Assembly: GCA_900547475.1 (NCBI GenBank)
Contig: URGW01000009.1
Location: forward strand, 24,224-88,223
Direction: 5' to 3'
DNA: 64,000 nucleotides
From: an uncultured Clostridium sp.
GTDB taxonomy: Bacteria > Bacillota > Clostridia > Clostridiales > Clostridiaceae
Shown one piece after another: positions 26,560-35,770 of the stretch. The notes beneath the pieces are model-generated. The model had not been told where the DNA came from, made no database searches, and was given only the letters and a program-made list of their open reading frames with translations. Each line of letters opens with the position of its first letter. Within the stretch, counting starts at the first letter, position 1. The position numbers were made by a program, and so were the translations under genes.

Positions 26560-27423
26560 ATGGATAGATGGAAAAAAAGTGTTTTAGCTGAAATTATATT
26601 ATTTTTTATACTTCTTAGTTTAAATAAATCAATTATTTTAGCATTTATAAGTATATTTCTTCATGAGATATCCCATATAGTTGTAGCTAAAAAAAATGGC
26701 TGTAAATTCAATAACTTTAAGATTCATATATATGGTACCAATGCAGAATTTATAAATATTGATGAATTATCTAAGAAGGAAAAAGCTCAAATATATTTAG
26801 CTGGACCATGTATGAATCTAGCCATTGCATTTATATTTTTTCTTGTTGGTTTAATAATTAATAATAGTATTATAGATAAAATAATTAATATTAATTTAAG
26901 TTTATTATTTTTTAATATTCTTCCGGCATATCCTTTAGATGGTTCTAGAATATTAGAAATTATATTATCAGAAAAAATATTATATAAAAAGGTTAATGAT
27001 ATAATTTCTAAAATAAGTTATATTATTGCAATATTTCTAATTACTATTACTTTAATTGCATTTATATATAGTAAAAGTCTAAATGTTAGTTTAATTGTTG
27101 CAGCTATAATAATTTGTTTAATAACTAAAGGTGAGAAAAAATCAGCTATGTATATATTGATGAGAAATATATTTGTAAAAAGAAATAAGCTATTAAGAAA
27201 TAAGTATATTGAAAATAAGAGTATATCGGTATATTACAAATTAGGTCTAATTAATGTTATGGCAATAATAGATAAAAATAGATTTAATTCATTTTATATA
27301 CTAGATGATGATTTAAAGCTTTTGTTTATAATGCATGAAGATGAATTAATAGAAGCTTTAAAACTTTATGGAAATATTACATTAGAGGAATATTTTAATA
27401 TAAGGAGCATATCTTCGAATTAG
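26560..27423 (+). CDS. spoIVFB: SpoIVFB-like M50 intramembrane metalloprotease
   Basis: The 287-residue membrane protein has the site-2 protease zinc motif FLHEISH (His35, Glu36, His39) in a membrane helix and the second motif NILPAYPLDGSR (Asp127). The last about 90 residues resemble the CBS-like domain of SpoIVFB. In Bacillus this protease cuts pro-SigK in the mother cell during sporulation. The same role is likely here, although clostridial SigK processing varies. RBS AAAGGAGA. Confidence 0.85.
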   Translation: MDRWKKSVLAEIILFFILLSLNKSIILAFISIFLHEISHIVVAKKNGCKFNNFKIHIYGTNAEFINIDELSKKEKAQIYLAGPCMNLAIAFIFFLVGLIINNSIIDKIININLSLLFFNILPAYPLDGSRILEIILSEKILYKKVNDIISKISYIIAIFLITITLIAFIYSKSLNVSLIVAAIIICLITKGEKKSAMYILMRNIFVKRNKLLRNKYIENKSISVYYKLGLINVMAIIDKNRFNSFYILDDDLKLLFIMHEDELIEALKLYGNITLEEYFNIRSISSN

Positions 27424-27509
27424 TTTACTTTTTCATGACTAATATGCTAGAATAGTAAAGATAATTATGAAAGTTACAAGCTTAGAAATATATTAAAGTT
27501 GTTGTAGGT

Positions 27510-27588
27510 AACTCTTGATATTTTGACCTAGACAAATTCTGTTCAAAATATTAAGAGTTTAAATTTAAAATATTGCTTCGTAATATTT
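27510..27588 (+). promoter_or_regulatory. two hairpins between spoIVFB and the radical SAM gene
   Basis: Arms 27510-27526 and 27543-27559 form a 17-bp stem with one G-U pair, followed by a second 7-bp hairpin (27568-27574 with 27582-27588). The first could end the spoIVFB transcript although no strong T-run follows. The pair could also fold in the leader of the next gene. Nothing else is visible in 27424-27633. Confidence 0.4.
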
Positions 27589-27633
27589 AATTTGTTATGA
27601 GTAAGTTTATTGATAAATTAAAGGAGGGTACTT

Positions 27634-29493
27634 ATGAATAAAATAACTGATGATATTTTATGTAAGGTAGAAAAGCCATCTAGATATGTAGGTGGAGAAT
27701 TAAATCAAGTTATAAAAAATCCAGATGATGTTAATATAAGATTTGCATTTTGTTTTCCAGATGTATATGAAGTTGGTATGTCTCACTTAGGAACAAGAAT
27801 TTTATATCATACTATAAATGAAAGAAAAGATACATATTGTGAAAGAGTATTTACACCATGGCCAGATATGGAAGGGTTAATGAGAGAAAATGATATAAAG
27901 TTATTTTCCTTAGAGACTAAAACTTCATTAGATAAATTTGATATGTTAGGATTTACTCTTCAATATGAAATGAGTTATACAAATATATTAAATATGCTTG
28001 ATATGTCAGGAATAACTATAAGATCAAGTGAAAGAGGAGAAGATGAGCCAATAATTATGGCTGGAGGCCCTTGTGCATATAATCCAGAACCTTTATATGA
28101 TATCGTAGATTTCTTCGAAATTGGTGAAGGTGAAGAAATGATGAATGATGTTTTAGAGGTTTATGCAAGACATAAAGCTAATGGAAAAGTTAATAAAAAG
28201 GAATTTTTAAGAGAAATATCAAAGATAGGTGGAATTTATGTTCCAAGTCTTTATGATGTTACATATAACGAAGATGGAACTATAAAGGAATTTAAACCTA
28301 AATACGAAGATGTTCCAGCTAAAGTTAAAAAGAGAATAGTTAATGATTTTGATTCAGTAGCATTCCCAGATGAAATGATAGTTCCTTATACTGAGATAGT
28401 CCACGATAGAGTTGTTTTAGAAACAGCTAGAGGATGTACAAATGGATGTAGATTCTGTCAAGCAGGAATGATTTATAGACCAGTTAGAGAAAAGACTACT
28501 AATACGTTATTAGAGCAAGCTAGAAAAGCTCTTAAAGCTACTGGATATAATGAAGTATCCTTAGCTTCTTTAAGTATTTGTGATTATTCTAATATTCAAA
28601 ATTTAATATCTAGTTTAATTTTAGAACATGAAGGAGATAAGGTTGGTATAGCTCTTCCATCAATAAGAGTTGATGCTTTTTCAGTAGATTTAATTAAAGA
28701 GATTCAAAAGGTTAGAAAAACGGGATTAACTTTTGCTCCTGAAGCTGGCTCTCAAAGAATGAGAGACATAATAAATAAGGGGTTAACTGAAGAAAGAATT
28801 TTAGAAGCGGCTAAGAGTGCTTTTGAATCAGGATGGAGTACTATTAAATTATACTTCATATTAGGATTACCTTATGAAACAACAGAAGACGCAGCAGGAA
28901 TTGGTGAATTAGCAGAGAAAATGGCTGATGTTTACTTTGGAATTCCAAAGAACGTTAGAAATAAGGGATTAAAGATTACAGTAAGTACATCTATATTAGT
29001 TCCAAAGCCATTTACTCCATTCCAATGGGCTCCAATGGCTAGACCAGAAATAGTTGATGAAAGAATTAAAGCTGTTAGAGGTGCTATAAAATCAAGAAGT
29101 ATAGTTTATAACTATCATGAGCAAGAAACTTCATTTATGGAAGCTGTATTCGCAAGAGGAGATAGAAGAACTTGTGATGTTTTAATAAAAGCATTTGAAA
29201 AAGGTGCTAAATTTGATGGTTGGTCAGAATACTTCAAAATGGATATATGGAATGAAGCTATGGCTGAATGTAACTTAGATCCAGATTTCTATGTATATAG
29301 AGATAGAAGTTATGAAGAGATACTTCCATGGGATTTTATAGATATTGGAGTTAATAGAAAATATCTGGAGAGAGAAAATGAGAAGGCGAAAAAAGCCGAG
29401 CTTACTAGGAATTGTTTAGAAGGATGTACAGGATGTGGAATAAACGTAAACTTTAAAGAAGGGAAGTGTTTTGAAGGTGCGATACGTAATTAA
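27634..29493 (+). CDS. TIGR03960-type B12-binding-like radical SAM protein
   Basis: The 619-residue protein has an N-terminal B12-binding-like half, then the radical SAM cluster motif CTNGCRFCQAG (about 269-279) and a TIM-barrel core with LPSIRVDAF and ETGSQ-like APEAGSQRMRD. The C-terminus carries further cysteines (CLEGCTGCG and KC). It belongs to the family always found beside a DUF2344 protein and RNase G in Firmicutes. Its reaction is not established; RNA or ribosome modification has been suggested from context only. RBS AAAGGAGG. Confidence 0.9.
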   Translation: MNKITDDILCKVEKPSRYVGGELNQVIKNPDDVNIRFAFCFPDVYEVGMSHLGTRILYHTINERKDTYCERVFTPWPDMEGLMRENDIKLFSLETKTSLDKFDMLGFTLQYEMSYTNILNMLDMSGITIRSSERGEDEPIIMAGGPCAYNPEPLYDIVDFFEIGEGEEMMNDVLEVYARHKANGKVNKKEFLREISKIGGIYVPSLYDVTYNEDGTIKEFKPKYEDVPAKVKKRIVNDFDSVAFPDEMIVPYTEIVHDRVVLETARGCTNGCRFCQAGMIYRPVREKTTNTLLEQARKALKATGYNEVSLASLSICDYSNIQNLISSLILEHEGDKVGIALPSIRVDAFSVDLIKEIQKVRKTGLTFAPEAGSQRMRDIINKGLTEERILEAAKSAFESGWSTIKLYFILGLPYETTEDAAGIGELAEKMADVYFGIPKNVRNKGLKITVSTSILVPKPFTPFQWAPMARPEIVDERIKAVRGAIKSRSIVYNYHEQETSFMEAVFARGDRRTCDVLIKAFEKGAKFDGWSEYFKMDIWNEAMAECNLDPDFYVYRDRSYEEILPWDFIDIGVNRKYLERENEKAKKAELTRNCLEGCTGCGINVNFKEGKCFEGAIRN

Positions 29494-30178
29494 ATTTACT
29501 AAAGGCGAGAACATTAAATTTATTGGTCACTTAGATTTAATGAGAACTATTCAAAGAATAATAAAAAGATCAGGATTACCAGTTGAATATTCAAAGGGGT
29601 TTAATCCTCATATGTCTTTATCAATAGCACAACCACTTTCAGTAGGAGTTTATTCTGATGGCGAATATTTAGATTTAGTTTTAACAGAATCTCTTGGAGT
29701 AGGAGAAGTTATAGAAAAGTTAAATGTTAGTGCGCCTCCAACAATTAAGTTCTTACATGCTACACCTGTTGAAATAGTAGAGAACATTAAGAGATTGCCA
29801 CAAGCTATGGCACTTTTGGATGGTGCAAGATATATAATTAAAATAAAACTTAATGGAACTTCTAAGGTTGAAGAAGAAATGATGAATACTTTAAATGAAT
29901 CTAAATGGGAAATAGTTAAGAAAACTAAAAAAGGTGAAAAGCTTACTGATATAAAACCTTTTGTTAAAGAATTTAAATATTGGGTAAAAGATAATGAATT
30001 AGTTTTAAATACGTTAATAGCAACAGGTAGTAGGGAGAATCTTTCTGCTGATCTTTTAGTAACATATTTAAAAGGTAAAATATCAGAAGTTAACGTAGAT
30101 TCTTTTGTAAATATAAAAAGAGAAGAAATGTATATATTAAAAAATAATAAGTATGTTCCTTTATATAAGGGGATTTAA
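29471..30178 (+). CDS. TIGR03936/DUF2344 protein, partner of the radical SAM enzyme
   Basis: The 235-residue protein starts MKVRYVIKFTKGENIKFIGHLDLMRTIQRI, with FNPHMSLSIAQPLSVGVYSDGEYLD further in, both typical for the DUF2344 family. Function unknown, but the family is almost always coupled to the preceding radical SAM gene, which it overlaps by 23 bases, so the two are probably translated together. TTG start after AAGGGAAG; a GTG at 29477 is an alternative. Confidence 0.87.
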   Translation: MKVRYVIKFTKGENIKFIGHLDLMRTIQRIIKRSGLPVEYSKGFNPHMSLSIAQPLSVGVYSDGEYLDLVLTESLGVGEVIEKLNVSAPPTIKFLHATPVEIVENIKRLPQAMALLDGARYIIKIKLNGTSKVEEEMMNTLNESKWEIVKKTKKGEKLTDIKPFVKEFKYWVKDNELVLNTLIATGSRENLSADLLVTYLKGKISEVNVDSFVNIKREEMYILKNNKYVPLYKGI

Positions 30179-30190
30179 GGTAGTTTTGAT

Positions 30191-31633
30191 ATGAGAGAAA
30201 TTTTCATTGAAAAAAGAGAGAGCTTAATTAGAATTGCAGTAAAAGAACAGGGTGAATTAATGGAGTGTCTTGTAGAAGAGGACTCCATTAATCCACAAAT
30301 TGGAGAAGTATATAAAGCTAGAGTTAAGAATATAATTCCTGGAATTAATTCTGTATTTTTAGATATAGGCTTAGAAAAAGAAGCTTATATGTATTACAGT
30401 GAAGAGTTAAAAAGAGTTGGAATAAAAAAAGGCCAGGAGTTATTAGTAGAAGTATTAAAAGAGCCTTTAGGAAATAAAGGTGCTAAAGTTAGCAATAAAG
30501 TTACTATACTAGGTAAATTCATTGTTTTAACAGTAGGAGATGAAGGAATAACTGTATCAAAACGAATTTCTAATGTAGAACAAAGAAGAAGATTAACTAC
30601 TCTTATAAATCCAATTAGAGGAATTGGAATTGTTTTTAGAACAGATGCTGAATTTGCAACAGATGAGGAGTTAAATGAAGAACTAAATTATCTTTTAAAT
30701 AAAAAAGATGATATGGAAAGAAAGCTTAAATATTCTAAAAATATAGGAAAAATTAAATCAAATAGTTTAATTACAAGGTTTTTAGAAGAGCTTGATAATA
30801 GAAAAACTAAAATCGTTGTAGATGATGAAGAATTTCTTGAGATAATAAAGGATTTAATTAACAATCATAGCAATGTTGAATTTAAACTTTATGAAGGTAC
30901 GAGGACGTTATTTGATTATAGTGGGATAGAAAAAGAAATAATCAAATTAAGACATAAAAAGGTGAATATACCTTGTGGTGGATATATTGTAATAGATAAA
31001 ACAGAGGCTATGTATGTAATAGATGTTAATAGTGGAAAAAATACAAAAGGTAGAGATTTTAATAAAACTATAATGCAAACTAATTTAGAGGCTGCAAAAG
31101 AAGTAGGAAGACAAATTAGGTTAAGAAATTTAAGTGGAATTATAGTTGTTGATTTCATTGATATGAGAGATGAAAAACAAAAAATACCTGTATTTAAGGA
31201 ATTAAAAAAATCATTAGAAGCGGATAAGGGAAATGTTAAAATTTTTCCTTTTACAGAGCTTGATTTAATTCAAATAAGTAGAAAAAGAAAAGGTAAATCT
31301 ATTTATGAATATTTAGAAGAGCCTTGTAGAAAGTGTAAAAGCAATGGATTTCTTTTGAGATTATCTTATATTGAAACTCTTATTAGAAATGAAATTATAA
31401 AATGTTCAAATGAGAACTCTATAAATGATTTTTATGTTGAGATAGATAAAAATTATGAAGAGGACATAAACGGAGATTTATTTAAATTTTTAAAAAATAT
31501 TGATGGATTAGATAAGGAAATTTATCTGAATTTTGTCGATGATATAGAAGGGTATAGGGTTGAACCTCTTATATTCTCTAATCAAAAAGAAAATTACCAA
31601 AAATATAAGATAAAAACAATTGAAAAATTGTAA
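30191..31633 (+). CDS. rng: ribonuclease G/E family endoribonuclease
   Basis: The 480-residue protein starts with an S1 domain (IGEVYKARVKNIIPGINSVFLDIG, about 37-75). It continues with the RNase E/G core with metal-binding aspartates in YVIDVNSGKN and IVVDFIDMRD, and the zinc-link CxxC in EPCRKCKSNG. It lacks the long C-terminal scaffold of RNase E, so it is RNase G-like and would act in rRNA maturation or mRNA decay. It sits after the radical SAM and DUF2344 genes and before rplU, the classic Firmicute order. Confidence 0.94.
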   Translation: MREIFIEKRESLIRIAVKEQGELMECLVEEDSINPQIGEVYKARVKNIIPGINSVFLDIGLEKEAYMYYSEELKRVGIKKGQELLVEVLKEPLGNKGAKVSNKVTILGKFIVLTVGDEGITVSKRISNVEQRRRLTTLINPIRGIGIVFRTDAEFATDEELNEELNYLLNKKDDMERKLKYSKNIGKIKSNSLITRFLEELDNRKTKIVVDDEEFLEIIKDLINNHSNVEFKLYEGTRTLFDYSGIEKEIIKLRHKKVNIPCGGYIVIDKTEAMYVIDVNSGKNTKGRDFNKTIMQTNLEAAKEVGRQIRLRNLSGIIVVDFIDMRDEKQKIPVFKELKKSLEADKGNVKIFPFTELDLIQISRKRKGKSIYEYLEEPCRKCKSNGFLLRLSYIETLIRNEIIKCSNENSINDFYVEIDKNYEEDINGDLFKFLKNIDGLDKEIYLNFVDDIEGYRVEPLIFSNQKENYQKYKIKTIEKL

Positions 31634-31641
31634 TAAACTTC

Positions 31642-31671
31642 TTTACAAAATGTATTTTTATATGATAAAAT
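31642..31671 (+). promoter_or_regulatory. promoter of the rplU-prp-rpmA unit
   Basis: -35 TTTACA (31642-31647), 18-base spacer, -10 TAAAAT (31666-31671). Transcription would start about 10 bases before the leader hairpins. Confidence 0.65.
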
Positions 31672-31680
31672 GTCATATGT

Positions 31681-31758
31681 AAACCGCACATAACGGGTTT
31701 TAATAAAAACAAAGTTAAATCTTTGTACCTACATTGGCGAGACCGTTTAAGAGGAGGT
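31681..31758 (+). ncRNA. ribosomal protein L21 leader
   Basis: The leader before rplU has two hairpins: AACC (31681-31684) with GGTT (31695-31698), and ACAAAG (31708-31713) with CTTTGT (31720-31725). Then comes a conserved-looking GGCGAGACCGTTTAAGAGG before the start. Position and layout match the Firmicute L21 leader, which is thought to let L21 repress its own operon. The call rests on context and shape, not on a model search. Confidence 0.65.
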
Positions 31759-31764
31759 GTTTTA

Positions 31765-32076
31765 ATGTACGCAGTAGTATTAACTGGAGGAAAACAATAC
31801 AGAGTTCAAGAAGGAGACGTAATATACGTTGAAAAATTAAACGCTGAAGTTGAATCAACAGTAGAATTAACAGAGGTTTTAGCTGTTTCTAACGGAGAAA
31901 CTTTAACAGTTGGTGCACCAGTAGTTGCTGGAGCTAAAGTTGTTGCTAAGGTAGCAGCTCAAGGAAAAGCTAAGAAAATCACAGTTTTCAAGTATAAGCC
32001 AAAGAAGGACTACAGAAAGAAGACTGGTCACAGACAACCTTACACTAAATTAGTAATCGAAAAAATCGAAGCTTAA
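31765..32076 (+). CDS. rplU: 50S ribosomal protein L21
   Basis: A 103-residue protein starting MYAVVLTGGKQYRVQEGDVIYVEKL and ending KTGHRQPYTKLVIEKIEA, typical L21 in sequence and length. ATG 31765 follows GGAGGTGTTTTA; earlier in-frame codons lie in the leader. Codon choice (AAC, TTC, GGA, CCA) is that of a highly expressed gene. Confidence 0.97.
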   Translation: MYAVVLTGGKQYRVQEGDVIYVEKLNAEVESTVELTEVLAVSNGETLTVGAPVVAGAKVVAKVAAQGKAKKITVFKYKPKKDYRKKTGHRQPYTKLVIEKIEA

Positions 32077-32085
32077 TTTTAAGTT

Positions 32086-32460
32086 ATGATAAAGGTTATT
32101 ATATTTAAGCAAAAACATATATCTCTCGGATTTAAGATAGAAGGTCATGCTTTATCAAGAGAAGAAATTGAAAGCACTACAGGTGATGCATATGATATGA
32201 TCTGTAATAGTGTTTCGGTATTATCTCAAAGTGCTGTAATAGGCATGCAGGAAGTTTTAAAACTACCAATAAAGTATGAAATAAATGATGGATTTTTATC
32301 ATTAGATTTAACTAATCTTAAAAATGAAGATATTGAGAAAGGGCAAGTGTTACTTTTAACTTTTGAAAAAAGTTTAGAAAGTTTAATGATGTCCCTTGAA
32401 GCTAGTTTTGGTAAAAATAGACGGAATAAATATATAAAAATAAAATTCGAGGAGGTGTAA
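32086..32460 (+). CDS. prp: ribosomal-processing cysteine protease Prp
   Basis: The 124-residue YsxB/Prp-type protease has the catalytic His in GHALSREEIE and the catalytic Cys in YDMICNSVSVLSQSA. The segment between them is a few residues longer than in Bacillus. It removes the N-terminal extension of L27, and the L27 encoded next has exactly such an extension. It lies between rplU and rpmA, sharing one base with the rpmA start. Confidence 0.92.
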   Translation: MIKVIIFKQKHISLGFKIEGHALSREEIESTTGDAYDMICNSVSVLSQSAVIGMQEVLKLPIKYEINDGFLSLDLTNLKNEDIEKGQVLLLTFEKSLESLMMSLEASFGKNRRNKYIKIKFEEV

Positions 32461-32765
32461 TGAGTATGTTAATGATGAACCTTCAATTATTTGCCCACAA
32501 GAAAGGGGTAGGTAGTTCAAAGAATGGTAGAGATTCTGAATCTAAAAGATTAGGTGCTAAGGCTGCAGACGGAGAATTCGTTTTAGCTGGAAACATCCTT
32601 TACAGACAAAGAGGAACTAAGATTCACCCAGGTCTAAACGTTGGTAAGGGTGGAGATGACACTTTATTTGCTAAGGAAGACGGAATCGTAAAATTCGAAA
32701 GAATGGGAAGAGACAAGAAAAAAGTTTCTGTTTACCCAGTAAGCGTTGAAGAAATAGCTGAATAA
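32460..32765 (+). CDS. rpmA: 50S ribosomal protein L27 with Prp-cleaved extension
   Basis: The 101-residue protein begins with an extension ending NLQLF before AHKKGVGSSKNGRDSESKRLG. The motif xNLQLF-A(H/S)KKG is the Prp cleavage site in Firmicute L27, and cleavage exposes the N-terminus that reaches the peptidyl transferase centre. RBS GGAGG lies 4 bases before ATG 32460; several other methionines follow closely, so the exact start is uncertain. Confidence 0.96.
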   Translation: MSMLMMNLQLFAHKKGVGSSKNGRDSESKRLGAKAADGEFVLAGNILYRQRGTKIHPGLNVGKGGDDTLFAKEDGIVKFERMGRDKKKVSVYPVSVEEIAE

Positions 32766-32782
32766 TTATATTTTATATAGGT

Positions 32783-32808
32783 AAAAGCACCCGTAAGGGT
32801 GCTTTTAT
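32783..32808 (+). terminator. terminator after rpmA
   Basis: AAAAGCACCC (32783-32792) pairs perfectly with GGGTGCTTTT (32797-32806) around GTAA. No other feature is clear in 32809-32922. Confidence 0.93.
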
Positions 32809-32922
32809 TCTTGTAATAAATATATATTTTATATATACTATTATAAAATATATATGTTATGGAATAATAAAAAATAGGATTCTTATGTTTAACATTAGGA
32901 AGTTACAAGGAGGATAGTAACT

Positions 32923-34209
32923 ATGTTTATAGATAGAGCCAAGATATTAGTTAGATCAGGTGCCGGTGGAAACGGTGCTGTTACATTTAGAAGGGAAAAA
33001 TATGTTCCGCTAGGAGGTCCAGATGGTGGAGATGGAGGAAAAGGTGGTAGTGTTATATTTACAGTAGATACTGGATTAACAACACTTTTAGACTTCAAAT
33101 ATAAGAAAAAGTTTATAGCTGAATCTGGAGGAAATGGTTCAGGTTCTAAATGCTATGGTAAAGATGGAGAAGACTTATACATAAGAGTTCCAATGGGAAC
33201 TATTATTAGAGATTTTGAAAGTAATAAAGTTATCGCTGACCTTTCTCATAAGGATGACACATATGTTATTGCGAGAGGAGGTAAAGGTGGTAAAGGAAAC
33301 TGCAAGTTCTGTACACCAACAAGACAGGCACCACACTTTGCAGAGCCAGGTATGCCAGCAGAAGAAAGAACTTTAATGCTTGAGTTAAAATTACTTGCAG
33401 ACGTTGGGTTAGTTGGATTCCCTAATGTAGGAAAGTCAACTTTATTATCAACTGTTACAGCAGCTAAGCCTAAAATAGCAAATTATCACTTTACAACTCT
33501 AAAACCAAATTTAGGGGTTGTTAAAGCTGAAGGAATTAATTCATTTGTTATGGCAGATATCCCAGGAATAATTGAAGGAGCAGCTGAAGGGGTAGGATTA
33601 GGCCTTGATTTCTTAAGACATATAGAAAGAACAAGATTATTAATACATGTTGTTGATATATCAGGTATTGAAGGTAGGGATGCTTTCGAAGATTTTGTAA
33701 AGATAAATGAAGAACTTAAGAAATATTCTGTGAAGCTTTGGGATAGACCACAAATTGTTGTAGCTAATAAGGCTGATATGCTTTATGATGAAGAAGTATT
33801 TGAAGACTTTAAGAAGAAGGTTAACGAATTAGGATTTGATAAAGTATTTAAGATGTCAGCAGCAACTAAGGCTGGTGTTGATGAAGTTATTAAGGAAGCT
33901 GGTAAGATGTTAACAGAAATTCCATTAATGGATTTAGAAATACCAGAAGAAGAAAGATATGTTGAAGAAGAAAAGAGATTTACATATGAAATCAACGTTG
34001 AAGAAGGCGAAGATTATAATACATATGTTGTTACAGGATCATTTGTTGATAGATTACTTGCATCTGTAAATATCCATGATGCAGATTCATTAAGATATTT
34101 CCATAAGGTACTTAATAATAAGGGAGTATTACAACAAATTAGAGAGATGGGAGTACAAGACGGAGACATGGTTAGATTAAATGACTTCGAGTTCGAGTAC
34201 ATATTATAG
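32923..34209 (+). CDS. obg: Obg-family GTPase
   Basis: The 428-residue protein has the glycine-rich Obg domain (1-158, GGPDGGDGGKGG), a GTPase domain with G1 GFPNVGKST, G3 DIPGI and G4 NKAD, and a C-terminal OCT domain (about 345-428). It binds the 50S subunit during assembly and links to stress and sporulation control. RBS AAGGAGG. Confidence 0.97.
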   Translation: MFIDRAKILVRSGAGGNGAVTFRREKYVPLGGPDGGDGGKGGSVIFTVDTGLTTLLDFKYKKKFIAESGGNGSGSKCYGKDGEDLYIRVPMGTIIRDFESNKVIADLSHKDDTYVIARGGKGGKGNCKFCTPTRQAPHFAEPGMPAEERTLMLELKLLADVGLVGFPNVGKSTLLSTVTAAKPKIANYHFTTLKPNLGVVKAEGINSFVMADIPGIIEGAAEGVGLGLDFLRHIERTRLLIHVVDISGIEGRDAFEDFVKINEELKKYSVKLWDRPQIVVANKADMLYDEEVFEDFKKKVNELGFDKVFKMSAATKAGVDEVIKEAGKMLTEIPLMDLEIPEEERYVEEEKRFTYEINVEEGEDYNTYVVTGSFVDRLLASVNIHDADSLRYFHKVLNNKGVLQQIREMGVQDGDMVRLNDFEFEYIL

Positions 34210-34223
34210 GAGGAACAAAATAC

Positions 34224-34529
34224 ATGATAACAGGAAAACAAAGAGCTTATTTAAGAGGGCTTGCAAATACAATGACACCAATATTCCAAATAGGTAAAAA
34301 TGGTGTTGAAGAAACATTTTTAAGACAATTAGAAGAAGCTTTAGAAGCTAGAGAACTTATAAAAATAAAAGTTTTAGAAAATAGTGGATTAGCTGCTAGA
34401 GAGGTTTCAGATGAAATATGTAAGCTTATAGGGTGTGAAGGCGTTCAGGCTATAGGAAGTAAAATTGTATTATATAAGAGATCTGAAAAGAAACCTAAGA
34501 TAGAATTACCTCAAGGAAAAAGCAAATAG
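34224..34529 (+). CDS. yhbY: YhbY-family RNA-binding protein
   Basis: A 101-residue CRM-domain protein with MITGKQRAYLRGLANTMTPIFQIGKNGV and the GxxG-like region IGSKIVLYKRS. It associates with pre-50S particles. It follows obg by 14 bases with GGAGGA as RBS. Confidence 0.93.
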   Translation: MITGKQRAYLRGLANTMTPIFQIGKNGVEETFLRQLEEALEARELIKIKVLENSGLAAREVSDEICKLIGCEGVQAIGSKIVLYKRSEKKPKIELPQGKSK

Positions 34530-34531
34530 TT

Positions 34532-35140
34532 ATGAAACGATATGGTATGATGGGTGGTACATTTAATCCCATACATTTAGCCCATTTATATATTGCGTAT
34601 GAAGCTAAAGAAAACTTAAATTTAGATAAAGTTATATTTATGGTTGCAGGAAATCCACCACATAAAAAAGAAAGTTCAGTAATAGATTCTAACTATAGAT
34701 ATGATATGGTTAAAATGGCTATAAAAGATTATTCAGGTTTTGAAATTAGTGATTATGAAATAAAAAAGCAAGGATATAGTTATACTTATGAAACTTTAAA
34801 ATATTTAAAAGGTGATGAAGGAGATGTTGAAGTCTTCTTCATTGCTGGAGCTGATTCTTTAATGGATATAGAAAAGTGGAAAAATCCAGAATTGGTATTG
34901 AGTAATTGTACATTTGTAGCGTTTAATAGAGGCGAATATAATAAAGAAACTCTTGAAGGTCAAAAGAAAAAATTACAAGATAAATATAATTCAAATATAA
35001 TTTTATTAGATATAATCAATTTGGATATTTCTTCTTCTATGATCAGAGAAAGAATAATAAATGGAAAAAGAGTAGATTTCTTTATGCCTCAGAAAGTTAT
35101 GAAGTATATAGAACAGAATAATTTATATAGAGGAGATTAA
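34532..35140 (+). CDS. nadD: nicotinate-nucleotide adenylyltransferase
   Basis: The 202-residue nucleotidyltransferase has GGTFNPIHLAHL (the HxGH-type motif, here HLAH) and the late SSSMIRERI motif (ISSTxIR in relatives). It converts nicotinate mononucleotide to NaAD in NAD synthesis. It is two bases after yhbY and one base before yqeK. Confidence 0.95.
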   Translation: MKRYGMMGGTFNPIHLAHLYIAYEAKENLNLDKVIFMVAGNPPHKKESSVIDSNYRYDMVKMAIKDYSGFEISDYEIKKQGYSYTYETLKYLKGDEGDVEVFFIAGADSLMDIEKWKNPELVLSNCTFVAFNRGEYNKETLEGQKKKLQDKYNSNIILLDIINLDISSSMIRERIINGKRVDFFMPQKVMKYIEQNNLYRGD

Positions 35141-35141
35141 A

Positions 35142-35717
35142 ATGTGGGGATTAGAGGAAATAAGAGAATATTTAAAGAAGAATTTAAAGCCATCTAGGTA
35201 TGGTCATACTTTAGGTGTTGTTAATACAGCTATCAAGCTTGCAGAAGTTTATGGAGAAGATAAAAATAAAGCTGAAATAGCAGCTCTTTGCCATGATGTT
35301 GCAAAAAATATGAGCGATAAAGAATTAAAAAAAATAATAGAAGATGAGAATATTGTTTTATCAATTGATGAAGAAAATACACAAGAATTATGGCACTCTA
35401 TAATTGCACCTATAATAGCTAAAAAAGTTTTTGAGATAGACGATGAAGAAATTTTAAATGCTATGAGATGGCATACTACAGGTAAGGAAAATATGACTAA
35501 TCTTGAAAAGATAGTATATCTTGCAGATTTAATAGAACCTTCTAGAAAATTTGATGGTATAGATGAAATTAGAGAAGTAGCTTATAAAGATTTAGACTTA
35601 GCTATGTTAAAGGCATTAACTCATACAACTATATATTTATTAACAAAAGGTTGTGCAGTAGATATAAACTCTGTTAAAGCAAGAAATTATTTAGTGTATA
35701 ATATGAAGACTAAATAG
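35142..35717 (+). CDS. yqeK: YqeK-type HD phosphohydrolase (Ap4A hydrolase)
   Basis: The 191-residue HD protein has H in RYGHTLGVV, the HD pair in LCHDVAKNMSD, and later AMRWHTTGKENMT and LADLIEPSRKFDGI. YqeK enzymes split Ap4A symmetrically into two ADP. The nadD-yqeK pairing is universal in Firmicutes. RBS AGAGGAG overlaps the end of nadD. Confidence 0.92.
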   Translation: MWGLEEIREYLKKNLKPSRYGHTLGVVNTAIKLAEVYGEDKNKAEIAALCHDVAKNMSDKELKKIIEDENIVLSIDEENTQELWHSIIAPIIAKKVFEIDDEEILNAMRWHTTGKENMTNLEKIVYLADLIEPSRKFDGIDEIREVAYKDLDLAMLKALTHTTIYLLTKGCAVDINSVKARNYLVYNMKTK

Positions 35718-35770
35718 CTTTTAATGGTAATTAATTTTTTATTAGTATATATAAGGTGAGGGACGGGACA

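Noticed and set aside
32895..33098. Proline-rich reading frame on the minus strand opposite obg
   Set aside because: It is the shadow of the glycine-rich Obg domain and has no RBS.
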